From Zea mays (Eukaryota > Streptophyta > Magnoliopsida > Poales > Poaceae), in NCBI RefSeq assembly GCF_902167145.1, contig NC_050105.1:118933898-118997897 (forward strand): a stretch of DNA of 64,000 bases, written 5' to 3'. The notes under the pieces were generated by a model. It searched no databases and was not told the origin of the DNA. It was given only the letters and a program-made list of their open reading frames with translations. The translations under genes were made by a program, and so were the position numbers. This document shows positions 1 to 10,385 of this stretch, one piece after another (the first letter of the stretch is position 1; each line of letters starts with the position of its first letter).

Positions 1-1
1 T

Positions 2-1555
2 TACTCCTTTGTCTCTTCTATTGAGCCTTTCAGGGTAGAGGAGGCCTTGCTAGATCCGGATTGGGTATTGGCCATGCAGGAGGAACTCAACAACTTCAAG
101 CGCAATGAAGTTTGGACACTGGTGCCTCGTCCCAAGCAAAATGTTGTGGGAACCAAGTGGGTGTTCCGCAACAAACAGGACGAGCACGGGGTGGTGACAA
201 GGAACAAGGCTCGACTTGTGGCAAAAGGTTATGCCCAAGTCGCAGGTTTGGATTTCGAGGAGACTTTTGCTCCTGTGGCTAGGCTAGAATCAATTCGTAT
301 CTTGCTAGCATATGCCGCTCACCATTCTTTCAGGTTGTACCAAATGGATGTGAAGAGCGCTTTCCTCAACGGGCCAATCAAGGAGGAGGTGTACGTGGAG
401 CAACCCCCTGGCTTCGAGGATGAACGGTACCCCGACCATGTGTGTAAGCTCTCTAAGGCGCTCTATGGACTTAAGCAAGCCCCAAGAGCATGGTATGAAT
501 GCCTTAGAGACTTTCTAATTGTTAATGCTTTCAAGGTTGGGAAAGCCGATCCAACTCTGTTCACTAAGACATGTGATGGTGATTTGTTTGTGTGCCAAAT
601 TTATGTCGATGACATAATATTTGGTTCTACTAACCAAAAGTCTTGTGAAGAGTTTAGCAGGGTGATGACGCAGAAATTCGAGATGTCGATGATGGGCGAG
701 TTGAACTACTTCCTTGGGTTCCAAGTGAAGCAACTCAAGGACGGCACCTTCATCTCCCAAACAAAGTACACGCAAGATCTGATAAAGCGGTTTGGGATGA
801 AGGACGCCAAGCCCGCAAAGACTCCGATGGGGACCGACGGACACACCGACCTCAACAAAGGAGGTAAGTCCGTTGATCAAAAAGCATACCGGTCAATGAT
901 AGGTTCTTTGCTTTACTTATGTGCTAGTAGACCGGATATTATGCTTAGCGTATGCATGTGTGCTAGATTTCAATCCAATCCTAAGGAGTGTCACTTAGTG
1001 GCGGTGAAGCGAATTCTTAGATATTTGGTTGCTACGCCTTGCTTCGGGCTCTGGTATCCAAAGGGGTCTACCTTTGACTTAGTTGGATACTCAGACTCCG
1101 ACTATGCTGGATGTAAGGTCGATAGGAAGAGTACATCGGGGACATGCCAATTCTTAGGAAGGTCCCTGATGTCATGGAACTCTAAGAAACAAACTTCCGT
1201 TGCCCTATCCACCGCTGAGGCCGAGTACGTTGCCGCAGGACAGTGTTGCGCGCAACTGCTTTGGATGAGGCAAACCCTCCGGGACTTTGGCTACAATCTG
1301 AGCAAAGTCCCACTCCTATGTGATAATGAGAGTGCTATCCGCATGGCGGAGAATCCTGTTGAGCACAGCCGCACAAAGCACATAGACATCCGGCATCACT
1401 TTTTGAGAGACCACCAGCAAAAGGGAGATATCGAAGTGTTTCATGTTAGCACCGAGAACCAGCTAGCCGATATCTTCACTAAGCCTCTAGATGAGAAGAC
1501 CTTTTGCAGGTTGCGTAGTGAGCTAAATGTCTTAGATTCGCGGAACCTGGATTGA
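2..1555 (+). CDS. Copia pol C-terminal part: reverse transcriptase and RNase H (5' partial)
   Basis: This is the end of a copia polyprotein, open from the first bases of the window to the stop at 1553-1555, with no frameshift or stop. It would copy element RNA to cDNA and degrade the RNA strand inside the virus-like particle. Visible RT landmarks are the WVFRNK and RLVAKGY block, [23 protein letters not shown] and the catalytic YVDD near 602-613. The RNase H part has SDSDYAGC, the STAEAEYVA block and LCDNESAI, followed by the usual [11 protein letters not shown] and ADIFTKPL tail. No start codon is assigned because the protein begins upstream of the window. The frame is undamaged, unlike the equivalent region of copia element C, so A is fairly young or its pol is preserved. 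Whether the whole element is intact cannot be judged here. Confidence 0.93.
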   Translation, partial: YSFVSSIEPFRVEEALLDPDWVLAMQEELNNFKRNEVWTLVPRPKQNVVGTKWVFRNKQDEHGVVTRNKARLVAKGYAQVAGLDFEETFAPVARLESIRILLAYAAHHSFRLYQMDVKSAFLNGPIKEEVYVEQPPGFEDERYPDHVCKLSKALYGLKQAPRAWYECLRDFLIVNAFKVGKADPTLFTKTCDGDLFVCQIYVDDIIFGSTNQKSCEEFSRVMTQKFEMSMMGELNYFLGFQVKQLKDGTFISQTKYTQDLIKRFGMKDAKPAKTPMGTDGHTDLNKGGKSVDQKAYRSMIGSLLYLCASRPDIMLSVCMCARFQSNPKECHLVAVKRILRYLVATPCFGLWYPKGSTFDLVGYSDSDYAGCKVDRKSTSGTCQFLGRSLMSWNSKKQTSVALSTAEAEYVAAGQCCAQLLWMRQTLRDFGYNLSKVPLLCDNESAIRMAENPVEHSRTKHIDIRHHFLRDHQQKGDIEVFHVSTENQLADIFTKPLDEKTFCRLRSELNVLDSRNLD

Positions 1556-2352
1556 ATTGTAGCATACATGTATTTATGCTTTTGATCATGTTCCTTTTTG
1601 CATTTTGTTGCTTATTATGGTGCTCAAGTTGTACAAACACTCCCTGGACCTCACAAGTCCGTTGCAAAGTGATGCACATGTTTAGGGGGAGATGTGTTAC
1701 AACTTGACCCTTTGAGACTAACCATGTGCTTGAGTTTGATGATTTAGTCTCGAAGGAGGATTGAAAGGGAAAAGGTGGACTTGGACCATGAAAGACTTCC
1801 ACTGCACTCCGATGAGAGGGTAACTTATTCCAAGTTCATCTTTAGACTCTTATTGCCTCTTTGTATTCTTATTGAAGATTTTGGTGAGGCAATGGGGTTA
1901 AAGGGCCAAGATTGATCCCGTTTTGGTGCTTGATGCCAAAGGGGGAGAAAGTAAAGGTCAAAGAGATAAATGGATCAGCTACCACTTGAGAGATTTTGAA
2001 AATAGTAGAATAGAGTTTTTGTTTTGTCAAACTCTTTTATTGTCTCTTATTGTCTCTCTTGTCAAAAGTTGGCTTCTTGTGGGGAGAAGTATTGATTATG
2101 GGAAATAGGGGGAGTTTTTGAAATCTTTGATCAATCTCTTTTGGAATGACTCTCTTTATGCTTCAACATGTGTATTTGACTTAGAGATAGAGATTTGAGT
2201 TTGATTTGCAAAAACAAACCAAGTGGTGGCATAGAGTGATCCATATATGTCAAAATTGAATCAAAATAAATTTGAGTTTTATTTGAAGTGATATTGCACT
2301 TGTTCTAGTTGCTTTATGTTGTGTTGGCATAAATCACCAAAAAGGGGGAGAT
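1556..2352 (+). other. Non-coding 3' internal region of element A with multiple polypurine tracts
   Basis: No supported gene between pol and the 3' LTR. It holds several short purine runs of the AGGGGGAGA type (near 1683, 1934, 2106) and the terminal tract AAAGGGGGAGA at 2341-2351 directly before the LTR. Repeated tracts upstream of the real plus-strand primer are a known Sirevirus trait. Confidence 0.75.
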
Positions 2353-3611
2353 TGAAAGGGAAATGTGCCCTTGGGCCATTTCTAAGTATTTTGGTGATTG
2401 CGTGCCAACACAAGTACTTAAATGTGAATCTATGCCCATGAATGGACAAAGTGCAAAACAAGAGCAAAGGTATGTTTCTAAGTCTTAGTACATTGGTTTT
2501 GTGTACTAATATACTTGTCTAAGTGTTAGAAACAGAAAGAAGAAGAAACGAAGAGAGTTGGCTGTGTACAGCCAAGAGGCTGTTTCGGTCTGGGGCACCG
2601 GACTGTCCGGTGGTGCACCGGACAGTGTCCGGTGCGCCAGGCTGCCTCGGGCGAACTAGCCGCTCTCGGGAGTTGACTGGCGACGTACGGCTAAAATTCA
2701 CCGGACTGTCCGGTGTGCACCAGACTGTCCGGTGAGCCAACGGTCGGCCGGGCCAACGGTCGGCCGCGGATTCTGCGCGCGACACGTGGCCAAGCCAACG
2801 GTCGGAAGGGGGCACCGGACTGTCCGGTGTGCACCGGACATGTCCGGTGCGCCAACGGCTCCCAGATCTGCAACGGTCGGCTTCGCCATTTAAGGAAAGG
2901 AATCGGGCACCGGACACTGTCCGGTGTGCACCGGACTGTCCGGTGCGCCCGATGACAGAAGGCAAGGATGGCCTTCCAGATTCGTTCTCAACGGCTCCTA
3001 GCTGCCTTGGGGCTATAAAAGGGACCCCTAGGCGCATGGAGGAACACACCAAGCATTCCTACAACATTCCTAAGCACCAAGACATCGATCTCGCGCATTC
3101 GTTTCATTGTGATAGCATATAGAGCTCTTGTGGAGTTGTGAACTCTTTGAGTTGTGTTGCGAGCTCTTGTTGCGACTTGTGTGCGTGTTGTTGCTCTGAT
3201 CTTTTGAAGTCTTGTGTGCGTTGCTCATTCCCCCTTGCTCTGTGTTTCTTTGTGAACTTCAATTGTAAGGGCGAGAGGCTCCAAGTTGTGGAGATTCCTC
3301 GCAAACGGGATTGAGAAAAAGCAAGCAAAACACCGTGGTATTCAAGTGGGTCTTTGGACCGCTTGAGAGGGGTTGATTGCAACCCTCGTCCATTGGGACG
3401 CCACAACGTGGAGTAGGCAAGCGTTGGTCTTGGCCGAACCACGGGATAAACCACTGTGTCATCTCTATGTTTGATCTCTTGTGGTATTGTGTTTTGTTGA
3501 GACTCCTCTCTAGCCACTTGGCAATTATTGTGCTAACCCTTAACAAGTTTTTGTGGCTATAAGTTTAAGTTTCGCAGGATCACCTATTCACCCCCCCTCT
3601 AGGTGCTCTCA
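2353..3611 (+). repeat. 3' LTR of element A
   Basis: Starts TGAAAGGGAAATGTGCCC and ends GTGCTCTCA, 1259 bp, bounded by the polypurine tract and by TSD AGGTT (3612-3616). Between about 2596 and 2945 it holds many copies of the palindrome CACCGGACTGTCCGGTG and spaced variants (GGACAGTGTCC, GGACATGTCC, GGACACTGTCC), mixed with CCAACGGTCGG repeats. A TATA box follows at 3014. This U3 block is clearly homologous to the U3 of element B, although the two LTRs differ at their starts. Confidence 0.92.
3014..3020 (+). promoter_or_regulatory. TATA box of element A LTR
   Basis: TATAAAA in the context GGGGCTATAAAAGGGACC, just downstream of the palindrome array. Position and context fit the U3/R promoter of a Sirevirus LTR. 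Confidence 0.75.
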
Positions 3612-3616
3612 AGGTT

Positions 3617-5167
3617 CGGCGCCTGGAGGACAAGTTCTACGGGCTCGAGGTCAACCACGTCGCCCGACGGTACAACGAGACTACGGACGAGCTGGCGAAG
3701 ATATCCTCGGGGCGGACAATGGTTCCCCCGGACGTCTTCTCCCGAGACCTACATCAACCCTTAGTCAAGACTGACGACACGTCCGAGCCCGAGAAGGCCT
3801 CGGCCCTGCCCGAGGCACCCTCGGCTCAGCCCGATGCGCCCTCGGCTCAGCCCGAGGCACCCTCGGCCCCCGAGCGTGAGGCACTGCGCAATGAGGAAGA
3901 GCGGAATGGGTCCCGCCTAATCAAGACTGGCAGACCCCGTACCTTCAATATCTCCACCGAGGAGAGCTGCCCCTCGACCGAGCCGAAGCTCGGTGACTGG
4001 CGCGGCGCGCCAAGTCGTTCATCTTGCTGGGGACGGGAAGGAGCTCTACCACCGCAGCCCCTCAGGCATCCTCCAGCGATGCATATCCATCGCCGAAGGT
4101 CAGGAGTTATTACAAGAAATACACTCGGGGGCTTGCGGTCGTCACGCAGCGCCTCGAGCCCTTGTTGGAAACACTTTCCGACAAGGTTTCTATGGCCGAC
4201 CGCGGTGGCCGACGCCACTAGAATTGTCCGCACCTGCCAAGGGTGTCAATTCTACGCAAGACAGACCCACCTGCCCGCTCAGGCTCTGCAAACAATACCC
4301 ATCACCTGGTCGTTTGCTGTGTGGGGTCTAGACCTCGTCGGTCCCTTGCAGAAGGCACCCGGGGGCTACCCGCACCTGCTGGTCGCCATCGACAAATTCT
4401 CCAAGTGGATCGAGGTCCGACCCCTAAACAGCATCAGGTCTGAACAGGCGGTGGCGTTCTTCACCAACATCATCCATCGCTTTGGGGTCCCGAACTCCAT
4501 CATCACCGACAACGACACCCAGTTCACCGGCAGAAAGTTCCTGGACTTTTGCGAGGATCACCACATCCGGGTGGACTGGGCCGCCGTAGCTCACCCCATG
4601 ACGAATGGGCAAGTAGAGCGTGCCAACATCATGATTCTGCAAGGACTCAAGCCACGAATCTACAACGACCTCAACAAGTTCGGCAGGCGGTGGATGAAGG
4701 AACTCCCCTCGGTGGTCTGGAGTCTGAGGACAACGTCGAGCCGAGCCACGGGCTTTACACCGTTCTTTCTAGTCTATGGGGCCGAGGCCATCTTGCCCAC
4801 AGACTTAGAATACGGTTCCCCGAGGACGAGGGCGTACGACGACCAAAGCAATCGAACCAACCGAGAAGACTCACTGGACCAGCTGGAAGAGGCTCGGGAG
4901 ATGGCCTTACTACACTCGGCGCGGTATCAGCAGTCCCTGCGACGCTACCACGCCCGAGGGGTTCGGTCCCGAGACCTCCAGGTGGGCGACTTGGTGCTTC
5001 GACTACGACAAGACGCCCGAGGGCGGCACAAGCTCACACCTCCCTGGGAAGGGCCGTTTGTCATCGCCAAGGTTTTGAAGCCCGAGACGTACAAGCTGGC
5101 CAACAGTCAAGGCGAGGTCTACAACAACGCTTGGAACATCCGACAGCTACGTCGCTTCTACCCTTAA
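3617..5167 (+). pseudogene. Gypsy pol remnant of element D: RNase H end and integrase
   Basis: The frame is open from the A junction to the stop at 5165-5167, but it is not a faithful pol. Aligned by eye with element E it carries three single-base deletions, near 3912, 4033 and 4190. They cancel, so the stretch between them, including the zinc-binding HSGACGRHAA region of integrase, is read out of frame. After 4190 the true frame resumes with CQGCQFYARQT, the core motifs GLDLVGP, ITDNDTQF and NGQVERAN (the D, D, E residues), and the C-terminal chromatin-side part ending in NIRQLRRFYP. Integrase inserts cDNA into the host genome. With a scrambled zinc domain this copy is very probably inactive. 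Confidence 0.85.
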
Positions 5168-5715
5168 AATGTTTTCAAGCCGTTCATATACCTCGTTTAC
5201 ATATGAAGTCTAACCATCAAGGAAGGGTCAACCTTGCCTCGGCAAAGCTCGACCCTCCCTCGGGGGCTAGAAGGGGCGAACCCCCTCTGCGTCAAAATTT
5301 TCCTCGAAAAAAGTCTTCCATCAGAAAGTCTTTCGCGTCTCCCGGCTATATCAGTAACAGGACCCCAAGAAACGAATAAGGGTGCATGTAAGTGGCAAGG
5401 CCGACCGAGCCGAGGGATTCCTACGCCTCTGGGATACGGATACCTCACTCGTCGCCTACCACGAAAAATAACTCTTACTTGGGTAAGCAATCCTGCTACT
5501 GACGAACGAGTCCGGATACGCAAAATAGGAGGAAAAGAGACACAACCTTATATTACGATAATAAAGTGTTCGGGCCTCGACGGCCGCAAAAGACACATAT
5601 GCATTCAAAATAATCTGCTCCGGCAGAATCAGGCGTCGCCCGGAGAAGGAGTCGCGCCCTCGGCTTCGTCCCCACCCTCGGCGAGATCCGCCCCGGCCTC
5701 GGACGACGGCGCGAG
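5168..5715 (+). other. Spacer between integrase and antisense gene of element D
   Basis: No gene supported. It contains a CTCGACCCTCCCTCGGGGGCTA stretch shared with E (37740-37770) and the block GCCGACCGAGCCGAGGGA near 5400, which occurs twice in E (37902 and 38511). Confidence 0.6.
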
Positions 5716-8700
5716 CTAGAGGATCTCTGCTTCGAAGGTGGTCGCCAGCACCGCGCTTGGGCCCGCGGCGGCCGTGTCAAGCCTCTGGACTTCGGCCAGG
5801 GCAGCTTCATCTTCGTCGGGAAGGCAATACCCCTCGCTGACCCGCTCCAGATCCACGTCATAGTGGGAAGCGAGCACGGCGAAGGCCCGCCTGACACCGT
5901 GAAGCAGCGCCTCGCGGAGTCTTCCGCGCGCGTGGTCACCCAAGGCCTGCAGGCGACTCTGAGGGGAGCTTCCCGAGGGGACGTCGTCGGAACCAAAGAC
6001 CCGGCAGAAGGCCGAGATGGCCTCGGACATGGCCGCGCGGTCGGCCTCCTTCTGCTCGGCCGCCTGGGCAAGTGCCTTAGTGGACTCATCGAGAGCAGAC
6101 TCGAGCTCTGCAAACAGCCAAAGTAGAAGACTTCAAACATGAGTTGAGGAACGAAGCTGAATCAAAATCTTAAAACAGCCAAGACACACCTTCGGCTCGG
6201 GCACGCTGCTCCGAGGATGCGGCTTAGGCCACGGCTAGGTCTGCCGCAAGGGCTCTGGCCCGAGCAGACGCCTCGGCTAACTGGACTCCAAGAGCCTCAG
6301 CCCGGCTTTCAGCCTCGGCGGCCCGGCCTCGAGATTGGTCCCGCTCGCCGATGACCTCGTCAAGCTCCAACTGCTGCCGCTGCACCTCTGTGCGTGCCGC
6401 CGATGCCTCTGCTCCGAGATCGACACAGAGCAACCGAAGGTCCGCCACCTCGGTGCTCCGTTGGGAGAGGCGCTCGGTAGCCCCGGCAAGCGTGGTCCTC
6501 AGGGACCGCAGCGAACCCCAGACATCGGCCTCGCGGCGGATGAACGACGACTTGGCGGCGCTCAGATCCGTCAGATCCCGAGGAAAGGAAGCGGGGCGTC
6601 ACAAAGAATGCCTTGATCACGTGAAAGGTATGCTTGATATCATTACCTGGAGGATCTTGGGAACGTCCCTGCAAAGGACCTCCAAGGTCGACCGAAGCGA
6701 CCCCACCGTTGCCTCGGCACACTCACAAAGCCCGTCCCAAGACTGCTCCTCTCGCTCATCGTCAAGAACGAAGAGGGGATCCGAAGCCCCACTGGTCCAG
6801 AACCGGAGCGACTGACGCCGCCCGTCGGGACTGCGCCGCGCGGGGACGAGGTTGCCGCTCCCCAGGATGGGTCGCGGTTCCGCGCCCCCTCCTCCGAGGC
6901 ACCAAGTAGCGATGCCTCGGTCATCTCAGCGTCGGCAGCGACGGGAGGCTCCACGGCCGGAACGGCAACCACCTCGGCAGAAGCCGGTGCCAGCGTCGGC
7001 AACGTGTCTGGTGGGCTCGAGGCCGCAGCCGCGCCGGCAGCCTCCCTCGGCACGACGGCCGCCTCGACGGAGGAGTCGGCCTCAGGAGCTCGCCCCACGG
7101 CAACTTGTGCCGCCTGGGCCCCCCGCTTTGGGGCATCTTGTAAGAAGGCCAGCTGGCCGGCGAGGCCCGGTGTGGCACTGGCTGCAGAAGCCGACGCCGT
7201 TTTGAGGACTTTCCGGGGAGCCAGACCGGTCGAGCCATGCCTCCGTTTGCTGGGAAGAAAAGGAAGAGCAGGATCAGGACACACGAAGGAGGAGCCAGGA
7301 CGAAGATATCCTAAGATACTTACCCACTCCGGGCCATGATCAATCGTGCCTGTGGGGAGGTCTCTCGAGCCTCGATCCCCGAAGGTGCCACCGAGGTCAG
7401 CCCCGCTGCCGGCTTCGGCACCATCCTTGCCTTGGGCGCCCGAGGCACCAGAGGGACGGACTGCCTAGGCGCAGCCACGACGACCCGAGGATCACCCTCC
7501 TGCGCAGTCGGCACGGGCAACGGTTCTTGGGGAACAGGCGGCTCGGCCTGACTCCCCGGGGTTACCTCAACTACCTCGGCCAAGGGGTCAAGTACCCCCT
7601 CGGCCTGCCCCCGTTCTTCGGACCGGGACCCCGACGTCCCGGCCCCGGATACCGACGGCGCCAGCCCGCTCGGGGGCTGGCTTGATGACCCCTGGCCCAG
7701 CCTCAGATCCGGGCTGAGGCCGAGGCGGGCAGCCATGTCGTCATCTTCATCATCATCTTCATCGTCGTCGTCGTCATCAGGCGTCTCCGGCGATGGCTCC
7801 CTCAGGAGCCCATCCCTCTCCTGCCGACGATGAAGCCTTTCCAAGGCGTCCCAAGCCCGCGTCCGCTCGCGGGCCCGAGCCTTCTTCGCGTCCTTCTTCT
7901 CCTTCCTCTTCTCCGCGGTGACCCTCCGCGCAGCTCGGTCCACCGCGTCCTCCGGGACCGGTGGTAGGGAAGGCTTGTGAGACCCTACCTCCTGGAGACG
8001 GACGAAAAGTCTCGGCTGTGAGAACCAAGGGCAATCCGACACAAGAAGAAAGAAGGAGCGGACACTCACAAGGGACACACACCCGCGATCAGGACACATC
8101 GAGAGCTAGGAAAAGGCGTCGGACTCTAACTTCCCTACCGTGCAGCTACCCGCCTGTGGAGGTCGTCGACGGGAAGGGGATCCGAGGACATCTGCAAACC
8201 CTCCAAGTCGACCCCCGGTGTCATCTCCCAAAGCGGCAGCCGCCGCTCCATCAAGGGGAGCACCCTCCGGCGATGAATGGTGGCAACCACCCCCGCGGCG
8301 GTGAGCCCTCTTTCTCGCAGATCCTCCAAGGCCTTCAAAAGGGGCTGGAGATTCTTCTGTCTCTCGCGCGGGGCCCCGTAGCGCCAGTTCTCGCTGGCGG
8401 CGGTCACCACTCATTGAGAAAACGACGGGAGCCTCCCGTCGTCATTTCGGAGATAAAACCACCGGCGCTGCCACCCTTTGTTCGAAGACGCGAGGATGGC
8501 AGGGATGTACTACAACGCCCGCGCCTGCCTCAACTGGAGGATGCAGCCACCGGCCCGCACCGCCATGCGAACTCTTCTTTTCCCCGTCGACGAGGCAAAA
8601 AGCTCCGCGGAGAAGAGATGGGTCCATAGGTCCCAGTGGGGGGCAATCCCCAAATATCCTTCGCAAACCGCCACGAAGATGGCTGCTTGCGAGATGGAGT

Positions 8701-9010
8701 TGGGACTGAGATTGTGCAGCTCCACCCCGTAGACGTGCAGAATCGCCCGCATAAAACGGCTTGCTGGCACTCCGAACCCCCGGTCGTGAAAGGAGACGAA
8801 GCTCAGCACATACCCCGGCGGCGGGGACGGGGCAGCTCCGCTCGGAGGGGCCATCCACTCCGGCTGCGAGTCACCGGAGAGAGGGCGAAGCAAACCTTCA
8901 GTAGCAAGGGCCTCCAGATCACCCGCCGTGACGGTGGAGAAAGGCCACGGGTCGCGCGACGAAACAACGGTCACCCGGTCGGCCCTCACCAAGCAGAAGA
9001 GGTGGCCGCG
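5716..9010 (-). pseudogene. Antisense gene of element D (gypsy-type transposon domain, PF04195-like), broken
   Basis: A coding remnant on the strand opposite to pol. From its N-terminal side (high coordinates) it shows a domain with GVPASRFMRAIL, HNLSPNSISQ and EGYLGIAPHWDLW. These align with the antisense gene of element F (GLRLPAHRFVSEVL, HQLTPNAIVALAKY) and resemble the family known as 'putative gypsy type transposon'. Later segments include a charged region with a run of aspartates near 7750, an Ala-rich coiled coil (6224-6448) and a tail with LASHYDVDLERVSEGYCLPDED ending at 5716. In-frame stops at 8510-8512 (TAG) and 8411-8413 (TGA) interrupt the first domain, and no good ATG was found. 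Intron-like joints are visible near 7250-7330 and 8000-8080. Function is unknown even in intact copies. Confidence 0.72.
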
Positions 9011-10385
9011 GAGAGGACGAGGTGTGCAGTTTCCTTTCTCTGGCTATTCCCTCGAGTTGCGAAAACCTAAGTGGGGGCGAGCAGTAGAGTAAAGAACCGT
9101 CACCGGTCCCTCTCCCGAATATATAAAGGCCCAGGCGAGACCCGTTCAACACCTCGCCCGAACCCGCCGCGAGATTTAAAACTCAAAGCGAGACGCCCGT
9201 TCCTCGAACGGCTCGCGCACGCACAACGGCTGCCCCGCGAACCACTCGTCCCGTCGCATTAACTCTGCGGCAGGACAGGCGGCACCTTTGGCGGGCGAAG
9301 CAGGCGACGCTTCACCTCCGCCATGATGACCGCGTCAAAAAAGGTGTGCCACGTCATTCGATTTCGTTTCCTTTTCCGCTTCCTCTTTCTCTCTCTTGCC
9401 ACCGAGACTGGGAAAAGGGATACTCCGAAAAGGATCCTTCTCCGCGAAGAAAGCAGGTCCCGAGCCCCCTACTGATCAGAGGTTCGAAGGCTGGCCCCTC
9501 GGAAGGGTTCAACAGCCGCCTCAGAGCACTCGGGCTCCGCGCCCACTACTGGTCAGAGGTTCAAAGGCTGGCCCCTCGGAAGGGTTCAACGGCCGCCTCA
9601 GGCCACTCGGGCTCCGCGCCCACTACTGATCAGAGGTTCGTAGGCTGGCCCCCGAAGGGTTCGACAGCCGCCTCAGACGCGCAGAGCGAGGGATGACCCT
9701 GGGTACGTTCGATACATAACCAAGGCTCGGGCTACGCTCCCGAGGTACCCTAGGACATTTCCGAGACCGACAGGAACGATTTTGTAACGGAATCCCACCA
9801 GAGGGAGGCATCGAGCCCTCAGACCTCGTCAAAAGGGGACCGGGTCCGGCAAATCACCCGCAGGTACTTTTGGAGCGCGCCTCCGAGCCACTAGCCGACC
9901 CCTAACGAATGGGGCACGAGCGTCCACTCGGATTACTCGTTAGCAACTCACTGGAGACACCATGTTCGGCGCCCCCCGAGGGCAACATGGCGCTTTCCCC
10001 CTCCTCCTTGTGGAAAGCCGAGTCTGTCCTTGACCGTCCTCTCGCTCTGTGCGAAGGCTCGGGGGCTGCTCTCGCAAATCTGGCTCCGGCCAAACCATTG
10101 ACAGCGTCAACATACCAGCCCGAGAACTTGAGACTCGACTATGCACCCGGGCTACGGCGAGTTTGCATGAGGGAACAACCAGACCGGCCGAAGCATCACG
10201 AAACGCGCTAAGACCTCGAAGGAGTCAAACCACTCCTCCGAGGCCTCGGGGGCTACACCCGGCCGGTGCGCTCGCGCGCACCCACTGGAACGAAACGCAA
10301 ACGAGAAAGGCCGGTCCCCTTGCAAAAAAGTGCGACAAAAGCCTCCAAGCGAGTATCAATACTCCCTTTGAGGCTCGGGGGCTAC
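9011..10385 (+). other. 3' non-coding region of element D
   Basis: No gene supported. On the minus strand it would be the 5' flank of the antisense gene, and TATATA near 9119-9125 could be its TATA box. It contains the 77-bp repeats at 9471-9690 and ends with GAGGCTCGGGGGCTAC, a purine-rich tract directly before the LTR. Confidence 0.6.
9471..9690 (+). repeat. 77-bp tandem repeat in element D 3' region
   Basis: ACTGATCAGAGGTTCGAAGG-type units start at about 9471, 9548 and 9625 (period 77), the last incomplete. Element E has the same array with period 76 at 40250-40460. Confidence 0.85.

Larger units (their letters stand above)
1..3611 (+). mobile_element. Element A: Sirevirus-type Ty1/copia retrotransposon, 3' part
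   Basis: The window opens inside this element, and its 5' LTR, gag, protease and integrase lie to the left. Visible parts in order are the reverse transcriptase and RNase H (2-1555), a non-coding stretch with several polypurine tracts (1556-2352) and the 3' LTR (2353-3611). The 5 bp after the LTR are AGGTT. The same gypsy site in element E reads GATGAGGTTCGG, so A inserted into the RNase H region of gypsy element D and duplicated AGGTT. The order RT then RNase H, with integrase absent downstream, is the copia order. The TGAAAG start, the repeated GGGGGAG tracts and the palindromic U3 are Sirevirus (Ji/Opie-like) traits. Family name not decided. Confidence 0.93.

Noticed and set aside
2519..3052. 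Open frames of 60-177 codons on both strands in the palindrome-rich part of element A's LTR
   Set aside because: They follow the repeated CACCGGACTGTCCGGTG sequence, which lacks stops in several frames. No motif, and equivalent frames occur in B's LTRs.
3719..5167. Intact integrase gene in element D
   Set aside because: Comparison with E shows three compensating frameshifts that scramble the zinc domain.
5863..9262. Plus-strand open frames across D's 3' region (for example 6351-6815, 7961-8629)
   Set aside because: They are opposite-strand shadows of the GC-rich antisense gene remnant, with low-complexity Arg/Pro/Ser sequence.
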